Shown here one piece after another: positions 25,944 to 35,175 of a stretch of 42,125 nt of DNA. Each line of letters begins with the position of its first letter. Position 1 is the first letter of the stretch. Origin of the DNA: Moorena sp. SS36440bin_2 (GTDB lineage Bacteria > Cyanobacteriota > Cyanobacteriia > Cyanobacteriales > Coleofasciculaceae); assembly GCA_011524395.1 (NCBI GenBank), contig WTKN01000268.1, forward strand, positions 1 to 42,125. Direction: 5' to 3'. The notes beneath the pieces are model-generated. The model made no database searches. It saw only the letters and a program-made list of their open reading frames with translations, and was not told the origin of the DNA. The translations under genes were made by a program, and so were the position numbers.

Positions 25944-27755
25944 ATGACTGATGCCCCTGTCTCTCATATTCGCAATTTTTCGATTATCGCTCACATTGAT
26001 CATGGAAAATCGACCTTAGCTGATCGCCTATTGCAAGCTACTGGTACCGTAAGCGACCGCCAGATGAAAGAACAGTTCCTGGACAATATGGATTTGGAAC
26101 GGGAGCGGGGAATTACGATTAAGCTGCAAGCGGCTCGGATGAACTATACTGCTAGCGATGGTCAAGAGTACGTTCTCAATTTAATTGACACTCCCGGTCA
26201 TGTGGATTTCTCCTATGAAGTGTCGCGCTCACTAGTGGCTTGTGAAGGAGCACTGTTAGTAGTCGATGCATCCCAGGGTGTAGAGGCTCAAACTCTAGCA
26301 AATGTTTACCTAGCCCTTGAACACGATCTAGAAATTATTCCCGTTCTAAATAAAATAGACTTGCCTGGAGCTGAACCGGAAAGGGTAAGTACCGAAATCG
26401 AAGATATCATTGGTCTTGATTGTAGCCAAGCAATTCGAGCATCAGCCAAGGAAGGTATCGGTATCAACGACATCCTGGAATCTATTGTACATCTAATTCC
26501 AGCTCCAACCAATACCGTAGAGCAACCCCTAAGGGCGTTGATTTTTGACAGTTACTATGATGCTTATCGTGGCGTAATCGTTTACTTTAGAGTGGTCGAT
26601 GGCACTCTAAAAAAAGGCGATCGCATTCGCTTGATGGCATCTCGCAAGGAGTACGAAATTGATGAGTTAGGGGTGCTTTCCCCTAACCAAGTCCAAGTGG
26701 ACGAACTCCACGCGGGTGAAGTTGGTTACCTAGCTGCTGCCATTAAAGCGGTAGCGGATGCCCGTGTGGGTGACACCATTACTTTAGCAAAAGCAGCAGC
26801 TATTGACCCTTTACCGGGATACACGGAAGCCAAACCCATGGTTTTTTGTGGCTTGTTTCCCACTGATGCTGACCAGTATAAGGATTTAAAGGAAGCATTA
26901 GATAAGCTCAAGCTCAATGATGCTGCCCTGAACTACGAACCAGAAACTTCCTCTGCCATGGGATTTGGCTTCCGCTGTGGTTTCTTAGGCTTGCTGCACA
27001 TGGAAATTGTCCAAGAGCGCCTGGAAAGGGAATATGATTTGGAGCTAATCACCACTGCCCCTTCAGTGGTTTATCAAGTGACCACCAATCAGGGAGAAGT
27101 CCTTGAAATTGATAATCCGAGTACTCTGCCATCCCCCCAAGAACGGGAAAAAATTGCTGAACCCTATGTCCGGGTAGAAATGATTACTCCAGAAACCTAT
27201 GTTGGGACTCTGATGGAACTCTGTCAAAGCCGCCGTGGGGATTTTAAGGATATGACTTATCTTGCCCAAGGACGGACTAATTTAATTTATGAATTACCCC
27301 TAGCAGAAGTGGTTACTGACTTTTTTGATCAAATGAAGTCTCGCTCTCGGGGTTATGCCAGTATGGAGTACCAGCTCATTGGTTACCGAGATAATCCCTT
27401 AGTCAAGCTGGATCTACTGATTAATGCGGAACCTGTGGACTCCCTGGCTGTAATTGTTCACCGAGACAAAGCTTACTATGTGGGTCGTACCTTGGTGGAA
27501 AAACTTAAGGAACTTATTCCCCGGCACCAATTTAAAATTCCTCTTCAAGCGGCTATTGGTAGTCGAGTAATTGCTAGTGAACATATTCCCGCTTTGAGAA
27601 AAGATGTATTGGCTAAATGCTACGGTGGTGACATTTCCCGGAAGAAAAAACTTCTCCAAAAACAGGCAAAAGGGAAAAAGCGGATGAAGGCTGTAGGCAC
27701 TGTTGATGTTCCCCAGGAAGCCTTTATGGCAGTATTACGTCTTGACCAAGGCTAG
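25944..27755 (+). CDS. lepA: Elongation factor 4 (LepA), ribosome back-translocase GTPase
   Basis: 603 aa, the normal family length. The GTPase motifs are intact: AHIDHGKST (G1), RGITI (G2), DTPGHVDF (G3), NKID (G4) and SAKEG (G5). They are followed by EF-G-like domains II, III and V and the LepA-specific C-terminal domain ([21 protein letters not shown], given here as a basic region near residues 565-585). It acts on stalled or mistranslocated ribosomes and aids initiation and assembly. It is monocistronic. Confidence 0.97.
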   Translation: MTDAPVSHIRNFSIIAHIDHGKSTLADRLLQATGTVSDRQMKEQFLDNMDLERERGITIKLQAARMNYTASDGQEYVLNLIDTPGHVDFSYEVSRSLVACEGALLVVDASQGVEAQTLANVYLALEHDLEIIPVLNKIDLPGAEPERVSTEIEDIIGLDCSQAIRASAKEGIGINDILESIVHLIPAPTNTVEQPLRALIFDSYYDAYRGVIVYFRVVDGTLKKGDRIRLMASRKEYEIDELGVLSPNQVQVDELHAGEVGYLAAAIKAVADARVGDTITLAKAAAIDPLPGYTEAKPMVFCGLFPTDADQYKDLKEALDKLKLNDAALNYEPETSSAMGFGFRCGFLGLLHMEIVQERLEREYDLELITTAPSVVYQVTTNQGEVLEIDNPSTLPSPQEREKIAEPYVRVEMITPETYVGTLMELCQSRRGDFKDMTYLAQGRTNLIYELPLAEVVTDFFDQMKSRSRGYASMEYQLIGYRDNPLVKLDLLINAEPVDSLAVIVHRDKAYYVGRTLVEKLKELIPRHQFKIPLQAAIGSRVIASEHIPALRKDVLAKCYGGDISRKKKLLQKQAKGKKRMKAVGTVDVPQEAFMAVLRLDQG

Positions 27756-28031
27756 AGGGGGGATTCAGTCATTAAACGTCCAGACCTCAAAACCGAGTAC
27801 TAATCTCGGAATGCTTACTACCAACTAGCGTAATTCTCCACTAGTCAGCCAAGAGAATTCGATCATAACCTTCGGGAATTACGTAATTGGTTTTCAAGGT
27901 AGGTAAAAAACTATATGGAGAGATATATATCCAGACTTTTTGCCATCAATTAACTAAAAATTGTCTAACTGGACACTGTTAAATTCAGAGGTTAGTTTAG
28001 GATTGATTTCACATCACAAAAGTTCAGTGGC

Positions 28032-28967
28032 ATGAGAATCCTAGTTACTGGTGGGGCTGGTTTTATCGGCTCCCATCTGATTGATCGTTTGATGGCAGAA
28101 GGTCATGAAGTTATTTGTCTGGATAACTTCTATACTGGTCACAAACGAAATATCCTCAAATGGCTGGCACACCCCTACTTTGAGTTGGTCCGCCACGACA
28201 TCACTGAACCGATTCGGTTAGAAGTTGATCAAATATACCACCTTGCTTGTCCAGCATCCCCAGTTCACTACCAGTACAATCCCGTCAAGACTATCAAAAC
28301 CAATGTCATGGGTACCCTATACATGCTAGGGTTAGCCAAACGGGTGAAGGCGAGATTCTTATTAGCGTCTACGTCTGAGGTATATGGGGATCCTGAAGTC
28401 CATCCCCAGTCAGAAGATTATCGAGGTAATGTCAATCCCATTGGCATCCGCAGTTGTTACGATGAAGGCAAGCGAGTGGCAGAAACTCTCGCATTTGACT
28501 ATCATCGACAAAATGGTTTAGCTATTCGTGTAGCTCGCATTTTTAACACCTACGGTCCTCGCATGCTGGAAAATGATGGGCGAGTCGTTAGCAATTTTAT
28601 AGTGCAAGCTCTGAAGGGGGAACCCTTAACGGTTTATGGGGATGGTTCACAGACCCGAAGTTTCTGCTATGTCTCCGACTTAGTAGAAGGACTAATTCGA
28701 CTGATGAATAATGACCATACCGGACCGATTAATCTCGGTAATCCTGGAGAATACACTATCTTAGAACTCGCTCAGGCGATTCAGAAAATGGTGAATCCTG
28801 ATACAGAAATTATCTTTAAGCCTCTACCTCAGGATGACCCCCGACGTCGCCAACCAGACATTAGTAAAGCTCAAACCTTACTAGGGTGGGAACCTACTAT
28901 TCCTTTGTCAGAAGGGTTAGACTTGACAGTATCCGATTTCCGTAAGCGTTTAACTTCTCTTGAGTAA
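28032..28967 (+). CDS. UDP-glucuronate decarboxylase (UDP-xylose synthase), extended SDR
   Basis: 311 aa. It has the Rossmann motif GGAGFIGSH (residues 7-15), an Asp for NAD ribose binding (LDNFYTG), the catalytic STSEVYGDP segment and YDEGK (Tyr-Lys pair), and [10 protein letters not shown]. These are typical of bacterial and plant UXS, which convert UDP-glucuronate to UDP-xylose. A close alternative is another NDP-sugar 4-epimerase/dehydratase of the family. The next gene makes UDP-glucuronate, which supports the substrate. It lies between lepA and ugd on the + strand with a 137-bp gap to ugd. Confidence 0.9.
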   Translation: MRILVTGGAGFIGSHLIDRLMAEGHEVICLDNFYTGHKRNILKWLAHPYFELVRHDITEPIRLEVDQIYHLACPASPVHYQYNPVKTIKTNVMGTLYMLGLAKRVKARFLLASTSEVYGDPEVHPQSEDYRGNVNPIGIRSCYDEGKRVAETLAFDYHRQNGLAIRVARIFNTYGPRMLENDGRVVSNFIVQALKGEPLTVYGDGSQTRSFCYVSDLVEGLIRLMNNDHTGPINLGNPGEYTILELAQAIQKMVNPDTEIIFKPLPQDDPRRRQPDISKAQTLLGWEPTIPLSEGLDLTVSDFRKRLTSLE

Positions 28968-29104
28968 AACAAGAGGAAAACAATCAAATTTAATTCAATC
29001 AATCAACCTCATGTCAGGGTGCCAATACTATCTTTGGCTCCAACCGTGAGACTTTTCTAACCTTTACTAACCATTGAAGTTGATATTAATTGAGGCATAG
29101 GTCC

Positions 29105-30496
29105 ATGCGCGTTTGTGTAATTGGTACAGGATATGTGGGCTTAGTAACTGGTGCTTGCTTAGCCCATATCGGTCATCATGTAATCTGTGTAGACAACAAC
29201 GAAGAAAAAGTTAAGCTGATGAAATCTGGACAGTCCCCCATTTATGAACCGGGACTGTCGGAAATAATGCAAGAGTCAGCTAATGCAGGTAGAATTGAGT
29301 TTACCACAGATTTGGCGGCAGGGGTAGAGCATGGGGAAATTTTATTCATTGCAGTGGGAACTCCCCCTCTACCTACCGGAGAAAGTGACACTCGTTATGT
29401 GGAAGCTGTTGCCAGAGGGATTGGATCCCATCTCAAGGATGGTTACAAAGTAATTGTCAACAAATCAACGGTACCCATCGGTTCTGGAGATTGGGTACGG
29501 ATGATTGTCCTAGATGGGGTAGCTGAACGCCAGAAATCTTTGGTAACTGCAGGAGGGCCAGCTGAAATTGAACCACCAAAAGACATTACGGCGGATTTTG
29601 ATGTGGTCAGTAATCCAGAGTTTCTCCGAGAAGGCTCAGCAGTTTACGATACCTTTAATCCAGACCGTATTGTCCTAGGAGGCAATAGCGAACAAGCGAT
29701 CGCAATGATGAAGGAACTGTATCAACCAATTGTTGAACGCCAGTTTGCCGAAGACAAATCCCTTCCCCCAGTTTCTGTACTAGCTACAGACCTCAGCTCA
29801 GCTGAGATGATTAAATATGCGGCTAATGCCTTTTTGGCTACTAAAATTAGCTTTATTAATGAAATTGCCAATATTTGCGATCGCGTCGGTGCTGATGTTA
29901 CCCAAGTTGCCCAAGGAATTGGTTTAGATTCCCGGATTGGCAACAAGTTTTTACAAGCAGGAATTGGCTGGGGTGGTTCGTGCTTCCCCAAAGATGTCTT
30001 AGCACTACTCCATACCGCTGAAGATTACGGTTATGAAGCAGATTTGCTGAAAGCCACTGTCAGTGTCAACAAACGCCAACGTCTACTTGCCCTTGAAAAA
30101 CTCCAGAAAGAGCTGAAAATCCTCAAAGGTAAAACAGTCGGTCTGTTGGGTTTGACCTTTAAACCAAATACTGATGATATGCGGGATGCTCCTGCTCTAA
30201 ATCTAGTAGAGGAATTAAACCGACTCGGAGCCAAGGTCAAAGCCTATGACCCAATTATTTCCCAAACTGGCATGCGTCATGGTCTATCTAACGTAATTGT
30301 GGAAACCGATCCAGAACGCTTGGCTGATAGCTGTGATGCTTTAGTGTTAGTTACAGATTGGGATCAGTTCCAGAAGCTGGACTATGGTAAGATGGCTCAG
30401 CTGATGAACCATCCGGTGATCATTGATGGTCGCAACTGCCTAGATCGGAACAAGCTAGAACGTGCTGGTTTCTCCTATTTGGGAATTGGTCGTTGA
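29105..30496 (+). CDS. ugd: UDP-glucose 6-dehydrogenase
   Basis: 463 aa from ATG 29105 (MRVCVIGTGYVGL); a TTG 15 bp upstream is in frame but less likely. The N-terminal NAD-binding GxGYVG (residues 7-12), NKSTVPIGSG, SNPEFLREGSA, the catalytic cysteine in GWGGSCFPKD and the C-terminal LTFKPNTDDMRDAPAL are all intact. It oxidises UDP-glucose to UDP-glucuronate with two NAD+. It feeds the adjacent UDP-xylose synthase and acidic polysaccharides. An insertion of about 20 residues around 145-165 (VAERQKSLVTAGGPAEIEPP) lengthens the NAD domain slightly. Confidence 0.95.
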   Translation: MRVCVIGTGYVGLVTGACLAHIGHHVICVDNNEEKVKLMKSGQSPIYEPGLSEIMQESANAGRIEFTTDLAAGVEHGEILFIAVGTPPLPTGESDTRYVEAVARGIGSHLKDGYKVIVNKSTVPIGSGDWVRMIVLDGVAERQKSLVTAGGPAEIEPPKDITADFDVVSNPEFLREGSAVYDTFNPDRIVLGGNSEQAIAMMKELYQPIVERQFAEDKSLPPVSVLATDLSSAEMIKYAANAFLATKISFINEIANICDRVGADVTQVAQGIGLDSRIGNKFLQAGIGWGGSCFPKDVLALLHTAEDYGYEADLLKATVSVNKRQRLLALEKLQKELKILKGKTVGLLGLTFKPNTDDMRDAPALNLVEELNRLGAKVKAYDPIISQTGMRHGLSNVIVETDPERLADSCDALVLVTDWDQFQKLDYGKMAQLMNHPVIIDGRNCLDRNKLERAGFSYLGIGR

Positions 30497-30834
30497 ACTA
30501 TATCCCCTCATCATAGAGCGAGGATTGATTGTCAAGGTAAAGTTGTCAGAGCAGCTGATTAATTGTATCTGACAACTTTAGGTTTAAAACCAACTTTAGG
30601 TTTAAAACTTCCCGACAAACCTCTGACTGGGGAAAATCAAGTTGTGTTGTTACTTCCTGCTCTAGGGAAGAGGACGTTCCTGGAGCTCTTTGATCAAGGA
30701 ATTAGCGGCATTTTTGAGGTGCGACAATCACGGGAATTAAATTCTTAATGGTAAGAGCGCACCTTTAGAATTTTTGTGATAGCCAGCTGGCAGAGCGTGA
30801 TCTTTAAATAGCCATAAGTGAAATCTTGTACTAG

Positions 30835-30865
30835 AATAACTGAGGGGTCAGACCCCTCAGTTATT
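30835..30865 (+). terminator. Strong hairpin terminator
   Basis: AATAACTGAGGGGTC (30835-30849) pairs perfectly with 30851-30865 around a single A, and TTGTT follows. It is the first good terminator after ugd (339 bp beyond its stop) and separates it from the secretion operon. Confidence 0.75.
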
Positions 30866-31065
30866 TTGTTAATACTAGCTAAATCCCCAAACCCTATCCC
30901 CAAAGGGAAAAATCCTAGTTGTTGGGAGTAGTTACCAACTTTGTGTTAAGACTATTGTTGGTGTTGAACAAGAACAAAACCCCAATCAGCACCCAGCAAG
31001 GTTGGTAAGGGGGCATCAAGCATCTAAATTGAGTTAACTGACCAGTAATTGCCATTAACATTGGC

Positions 31066-31126
31066 GGTAGTGATCGGCAAGAGTTAAAGTCCTACCCAAA
31101 AATCGGCACTACCCCAACAGGGTAGG
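31066..31126 (+). promoter_or_regulatory. Possible structured RNA element with interlocking stems
   Basis: Two perfect 7-bp complementary pairs interleave: GGTAGTG (31066-31072) with CACTACC (31107-31113), and CCTACCC (31091-31097) with GGGTAGG (31120-31126). This order gives a pseudoknot or mutually exclusive hairpins. It lies 345 bp upstream of the operon start. It is not a riboswitch class that I recognise. Confidence 0.3.
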
Positions 31127-31470
31127 TCAGGTAACTGATTTGCTGGTTAACTATGGGGGGGATTACATATCTGTGTTGATGGTTTAATGGCTTCATGGAT
31201 GCCAGCAACCATTGACTATCAGCAAACCTAATCAGTAACCCAAGCGTGATCTAGTTGGCGACAAATCGAGCTAAGCACTAAACTCTAGTAATGGTAATTT
31301 TGGTGATAGTTTTGGCTTAGATCACTAACAGTCCAAGTAAATCCTAGGGATCTGAGCTATGGTTGGTTCAGTTTTAAACAAATCTGAGCCAAAATAATCT
31401 AGAACTGGGTGTGCCCTAAAATTGTGACCATAACTGGTCGTCAGGCAAGATCAATGAGAGTGGAGGTAGT

Positions 31471-34400
31471 ATGAGTCGCCCAAAACCAAGCCCTTTCCTA
31501 GAGCGGCGACAGGGTTTACAGAAAGGATTGATTAGGCAAAAAACCCAGACAATCCATCAAACAACTAGTCAATGTCTGAGATGGATAGTCAAAAATGTCC
31601 TTCTATGGATGCAACTGCTTAGTACTGGGTCATTCGTCGTAGTCTGGATGCTGTCTTTCAGTGCCATTGAACCAGCCCAGGCAACTACCTTATCTAAACA
31701 TACTAAGTTCTTAGAGCAGCTCCGGACAAATCAGAGCAATGATTCAGAGCAATCCATTAGTGAAGAAAGTGAACAAGTAACTCAAACAAGTATTGTAGCA
31801 CTAGGAAAGCTTGAAAGTCAACAGGATAAAATCCCTGAGCCAATTAAGACCCAAAGGTCTTCTGCCCCAAGGACTAACTCCACCAGGAAACTGACTTCAG
31901 CTGTGCCGCTGCACGTCTTACCTCAGACTGAAGAATCAGCTAAATCAGCAGCTAAGCGTAAGTTAGGCTCACGCCAGTCAAGGGCTACCCCTGAGGCTCT
32001 CCCGACCTTGCTGAAAACCAAGGAATCTGCTCAGCCGAGTTCTTCTGTTACCAGGAGGAAGTTACCATTATCCCGGTTGCAGCAGCAAAAATTAGCTAAA
32101 CGGGACTCTAAAGCTAAAGCTGTTTCTGCGCCGCTGAAAACCCAAAGCTCAGCTACCCCAAGAACTGCCTCCCAAAAAACCGTCCAAAAAACTGTGGCTG
32201 CTGCAATCCAGCCGACGGCTAAGCCCCAGCCAGAGGAGATAGCCAAAGTTATTCCAGCACGGCATAAAGGCAAAAAGTCTGCTTTACTAAGCAGTAAAGG
32301 TAGAGAAAACATAACTACCCTAGGCCAGCCGAGAGGTAACCGCCAGCAAGCACAATCAACTAAACCCAAGTTCAGATCACCTTATGCCAGGTCTAGAGCT
32401 AGGGCAATGCCACCTTTTGGAAAAGCAAAAACGTCGGCTTCCCCAAATATCAGCACTAGCAAAAAGGTTGGTTCGAGAATCCCTGAGTTATCTCAACAGC
32501 CTCAAAAACCAGGGAAACTGGAGCTAAAACCAGGACACAGGGATGGGTTACCAAAGTCATCGCTCCCCAATAAAACTAAAGTCTCTCATCGATCTAACCC
32601 TGAGGCTATCTCGAAACTAGGCTCACCAGCCCCAGAGTCGTCGAAACTAAAAGATAGCAAAGCAGCTAGCTCTAAGCTAGCTACCCAGAAGAAATCTGCT
32701 GAGACTAAAGCTGAGACTAAAGCTGAACCGAAAATAGACCAGTTAGCCTTAACGCCATCACCTCAAAAGACTCTAGTGTCATCATCATCGACGGTAAACC
32801 TAGAGCAAATAGAGATAAAGTTCACGAAGTTGCTAACCCAACTGTTGCCCTATGGCAGCAGTTCGAGTGTCGATTTGGAAGGAGTAGTTCCAGCTAACTG
32901 GAGCAACTGTCAAACAAACACAGCCTGTAATCAGCTGCTGCCATCCCTAATTCCGAAGTTAGTTCCGAATAGTCCCAACTCTAGCTCGAACCAGCAGACA
33001 ACCTCCCAAGCAAAAACCGAACCTTTGCCAGTACCAACAGGGCCAATTCCGTCCAATACTGGTAAACTTCCCAAAAAATTCAAGCAACTGCCTCCTTCCC
33101 CACCAAACCTGCCAGAACAGCTAGGGCAAGGAACGGCCACACCCCTATTTCTGAATAACTACCAAAACCAAGCGGTAGGACAACTGCCTGTCTTTCCACA
33201 AAGCAAGACACCAACGTCATTGCCAGCTCTTCCTAACTCGATGCCGTTGGGAAGCAATACTCCTAACCCGAATTGGGGCTATTACCCTTACATGCCACAA
33301 ACGGTACTCTTGATGCCGATGATGCCAGGAGTAAGTGGGACGATGCCCTTGGGTACGAGTATGGGTAGGAATAATGGGTTACCTGGTCAAGTGCCCTACG
33401 TACCACAAACGGTACTCTTGATGCCGACGGCAGGGTTCGGCATGTCTACCCCCCAGGGGATAAATAGCTATAGCCCTAGCTATAACCCTGGCTTGGGTCA
33501 GCTACCTTATTTGAGAACTACACCCGCTCCCCTGCCAGCCCGAGTCAATCCTATTCCGATGGGGGGTACTACCTATAACCCTGGCTTCGGTCAGTTCCCC
33601 TACCCGAGACCCATGCCCGCTCCTCTGCCAGCGCCAGTGAATCCTATGCCCATGAGGGGTAGTCCTTACAATTCGGGTTTAGGTCAGCTGCCCTATCTGA
33701 GAAGTTCCCCAGCCCCCCGGCCAGTAGTCCCGATCAATCCCATTCCGATCGGGGGCAGTAGTTATGGCTTGGGCTTAGGTCAGCAACAGTATTTAAATAC
33801 CATTCCAGGTCAGGTACCAGGGCAAGTCATGGCGATACCAGTGGTGCCAAATCCCAACATCCCTGGCTTGAGTCAGTCTCCTTTCCCGGCCACCCCCCCA
33901 GGGCAGGTACCAGGCCAATTCATGCCCATACCAGTGGTGCCAAATCCCAACATGCCTGGCTTCGGCCAGTCTCCTTTCCCAGCCACCCCCCAACCACCGC
34001 TACCAGGGCAAGTCACTCCCATCCCAGTGGTGCCAAATCCCAATACCCCTGGCTTTGGTCAAGTACCCTTCTTCCAACCAGCACTACAACCCTGGCCACC
34101 GGCTCCTAACTCAAACCTGAATCGACCAACCTCTCCCCCAACTGCCCAATCCCCCGGTCGCCCGTTGCTGCCTAGCACCGCTCTAACCCCAGGATCCTTG
34201 CGTTTCCAAGGCAGCTTCGTGAATCAAGGGGAAAATTCAGTAGCCAGAGCTCGCTTGGACGGAAACTATGTTATTACTCCCCAATTCCTGTTTGGAGCTA
34301 CCCTAGATCTGACTAGCGAAAATGACCAATTGGTAGACTCACCTAACGAAGGGGCAACTATCAATCAGTTGTTCTTTACCGCTGCTCCTGCTAGCACCTT

Positions 34401-35175
34401 ACCCACTCTGCGCTTTTCCGTCGGTCAGTTGGATTTAACCTCCTACTTTGATCGGAATAGTTTTGCCAAGGATGGGGTAAGCCATTTCTTTAATCCAGTT
34501 TTTCAAACTAATCCAGCCTTGAGTGCTACTGCGATCGCATCTCGTCCAGGATTATTGGTTAACTGGGCAGTGACAGACAATATAGAAGGCAAAGTTGCTC
34601 TGTTTTCATCAGCTGAGAGTCTGGAGCGATTTGACCTCAATGGCTTGGCTGGAGAAATTGGTTTACGCTACGATAATGTGATCGTGCGAGGAACCTATGC
34701 CTCAGGCAGAGATGGTGGTGCCAATAGTGGCTTCCGGGAAATTTTCTCCATCGAACGGGGAAGGGATGACTTTGGCATCAACAAGAATGATGATGAAGAA
34801 GCTTTTGGTGTCAATGGCGAAGTGTTTATTCCTGAACTGAATATGGGCATATTTGGTCGCTATGGGGTTTACCGCAACCGGGATTTGGATGAAGAGGGAA
34901 ACACCTTCAGTTTCGGAATCACCTTCTTGGATTTGTTTTCTAAGAATGACCGGGTAGGATTAGCCTATGGTCGGGACCTCTCCAATGAGAAATTGCGCCA
35001 GGAAAATGGGGATGATGTACCAGATGTGTTAGAGCTATACTACGATTTCCAATTTTTACCGAATGTGCGGCTTGGTTTTAGCCTTCAGCAACGCAATAGT
35101 TTAAAAGAAACCTTTGCCGGATTTCGATTGAAAACTGATTTTGATGTAACTCCTAGAGGTAGGTTGAATCAATGA
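31471..35175 (+). CDS. Outer-membrane porin with long proline-rich linker (BcsC-barrel role)
   Basis: 1234 aa behind a good GGAGG site. A signal region (hydrophobic about 40-66, AQA near 70) is followed by about 370 residues rich in Lys/Ser/Ala/Thr. Then comes a Pro/Gly/Asn-rich region (about 500-900) with tandem repeats. The C-terminal 330 residues (from about 907, SLRFQGSFVNQ) look like an OprB-type beta-barrel with alternating strands such as FGATLDLTS, LRFSVGQLDLTSYFDR, IGLRYDNVIVRGTYASG and VRLGFSLQQRN. The stop overlaps the next start (ATGA). Placed before a TPR protein, a GH8 enzyme and a BcsB-like protein, it most likely forms the export pore for a cellulose-like glucan. The linker may span periplasm and peptidoglycan. 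Confidence 0.75.
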   Translation: MSRPKPSPFLERRQGLQKGLIRQKTQTIHQTTSQCLRWIVKNVLLWMQLLSTGSFVVVWMLSFSAIEPAQATTLSKHTKFLEQLRTNQSNDSEQSISEESEQVTQTSIVALGKLESQQDKIPEPIKTQRSSAPRTNSTRKLTSAVPLHVLPQTEESAKSAAKRKLGSRQSRATPEALPTLLKTKESAQPSSSVTRRKLPLSRLQQQKLAKRDSKAKAVSAPLKTQSSATPRTASQKTVQKTVAAAIQPTAKPQPEEIAKVIPARHKGKKSALLSSKGRENITTLGQPRGNRQQAQSTKPKFRSPYARSRARAMPPFGKAKTSASPNISTSKKVGSRIPELSQQPQKPGKLELKPGHRDGLPKSSLPNKTKVSHRSNPEAISKLGSPAPESSKLKDSKAASSKLATQKKSAETKAETKAEPKIDQLALTPSPQKTLVSSSSTVNLEQIEIKFTKLLTQLLPYGSSSSVDLEGVVPANWSNCQTNTACNQLLPSLIPKLVPNSPNSSSNQQTTSQAKTEPLPVPTGPIPSNTGKLPKKFKQLPPSPPNLPEQLGQGTATPLFLNNYQNQAVGQLPVFPQSKTPTSLPALPNSMPLGSNTPNPNWGYYPYMPQTVLLMPMMPGVSGTMPLGTSMGRNNGLPGQVPYVPQTVLLMPTAGFGMSTPQGINSYSPSYNPGLGQLPYLRTTPAPLPARVNPIPMGGTTYNPGFGQFPYPRPMPAPLPAPVNPMPMRGSPYNSGLGQLPYLRSSPAPRPVVPINPIPIGGSSYGLGLGQQQYLNTIPGQVPGQVMAIPVVPNPNIPGLSQSPFPATPPGQVPGQFMPIPVVPNPNMPGFGQSPFPATPQPPLPGQVTPIPVVPNPNTPGFGQVPFFQPALQPWPPAPNSNLNRPTSPPTAQSPGRPLLPSTALTPGSLRFQGSFVNQGENSVARARLDGNYVITPQFLFGATLDLTSENDQLVDSPNEGATINQLFFTAAPASTLPTLRFSVGQLDLTSYFDRNSFAKDGVSHFFNPVFQTNPALSATAIASRPGLLVNWAVTDNIEGKVALFSSAESLERFDLNGLAGEIGLRYDNVIVRGTYASGRDGGANSGFREIFSIERGRDDFGINKNDDEEAFGVNGEVFIPELNMGIFGRYGVYRNRDLDEEGNTFSFGITFLDLFSKNDRVGLAYGRDLSNEKLRQENGDDVPDVLELYYDFQFLPNVRLGFSLQQRNSLKETFAGFRLKTDFDVTPRGRLNQ
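33481..34075 (+). repeat. Tandem coding repeats in the porin linker
   Basis: Two repeat families are adjacent. About four copies of a 38-41-residue unit (consensus YNPGLGQLPYLR..PAPLPA.VNPIP, here in short) run to about 33800. Then come three copies of a 30-35-residue unit (PGQVPGQ..PIPVVPNPN.PGFGQSPFPAT). DNA identity between units is high, so the linker length probably varies between strains. Confidence 0.85.

Larger units (their letters stand above)
30497..31470. other. Long leader upstream of the polysaccharide secretion operon
   Basis: 974 bp with no convincing gene. Contents: a duplicated 16-bp motif (CAACTTTAGGTTTAAA, at about 30573 and 30591), a strong terminator (30835-30865), a structured segment (31066-31126) and AT-rich sequence up to a GGAGG ribosome-binding site at 31462-31466. 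One TTG-started frame of 61 codons at 30563-30748 is not supported. Confidence 0.6.

Noticed and set aside
30563-30748. 61-codon frame in the leader of the secretion operon
   Set aside because: TTG start, no ribosome-binding site, and the first part encodes a duplicated 16-bp repeat.
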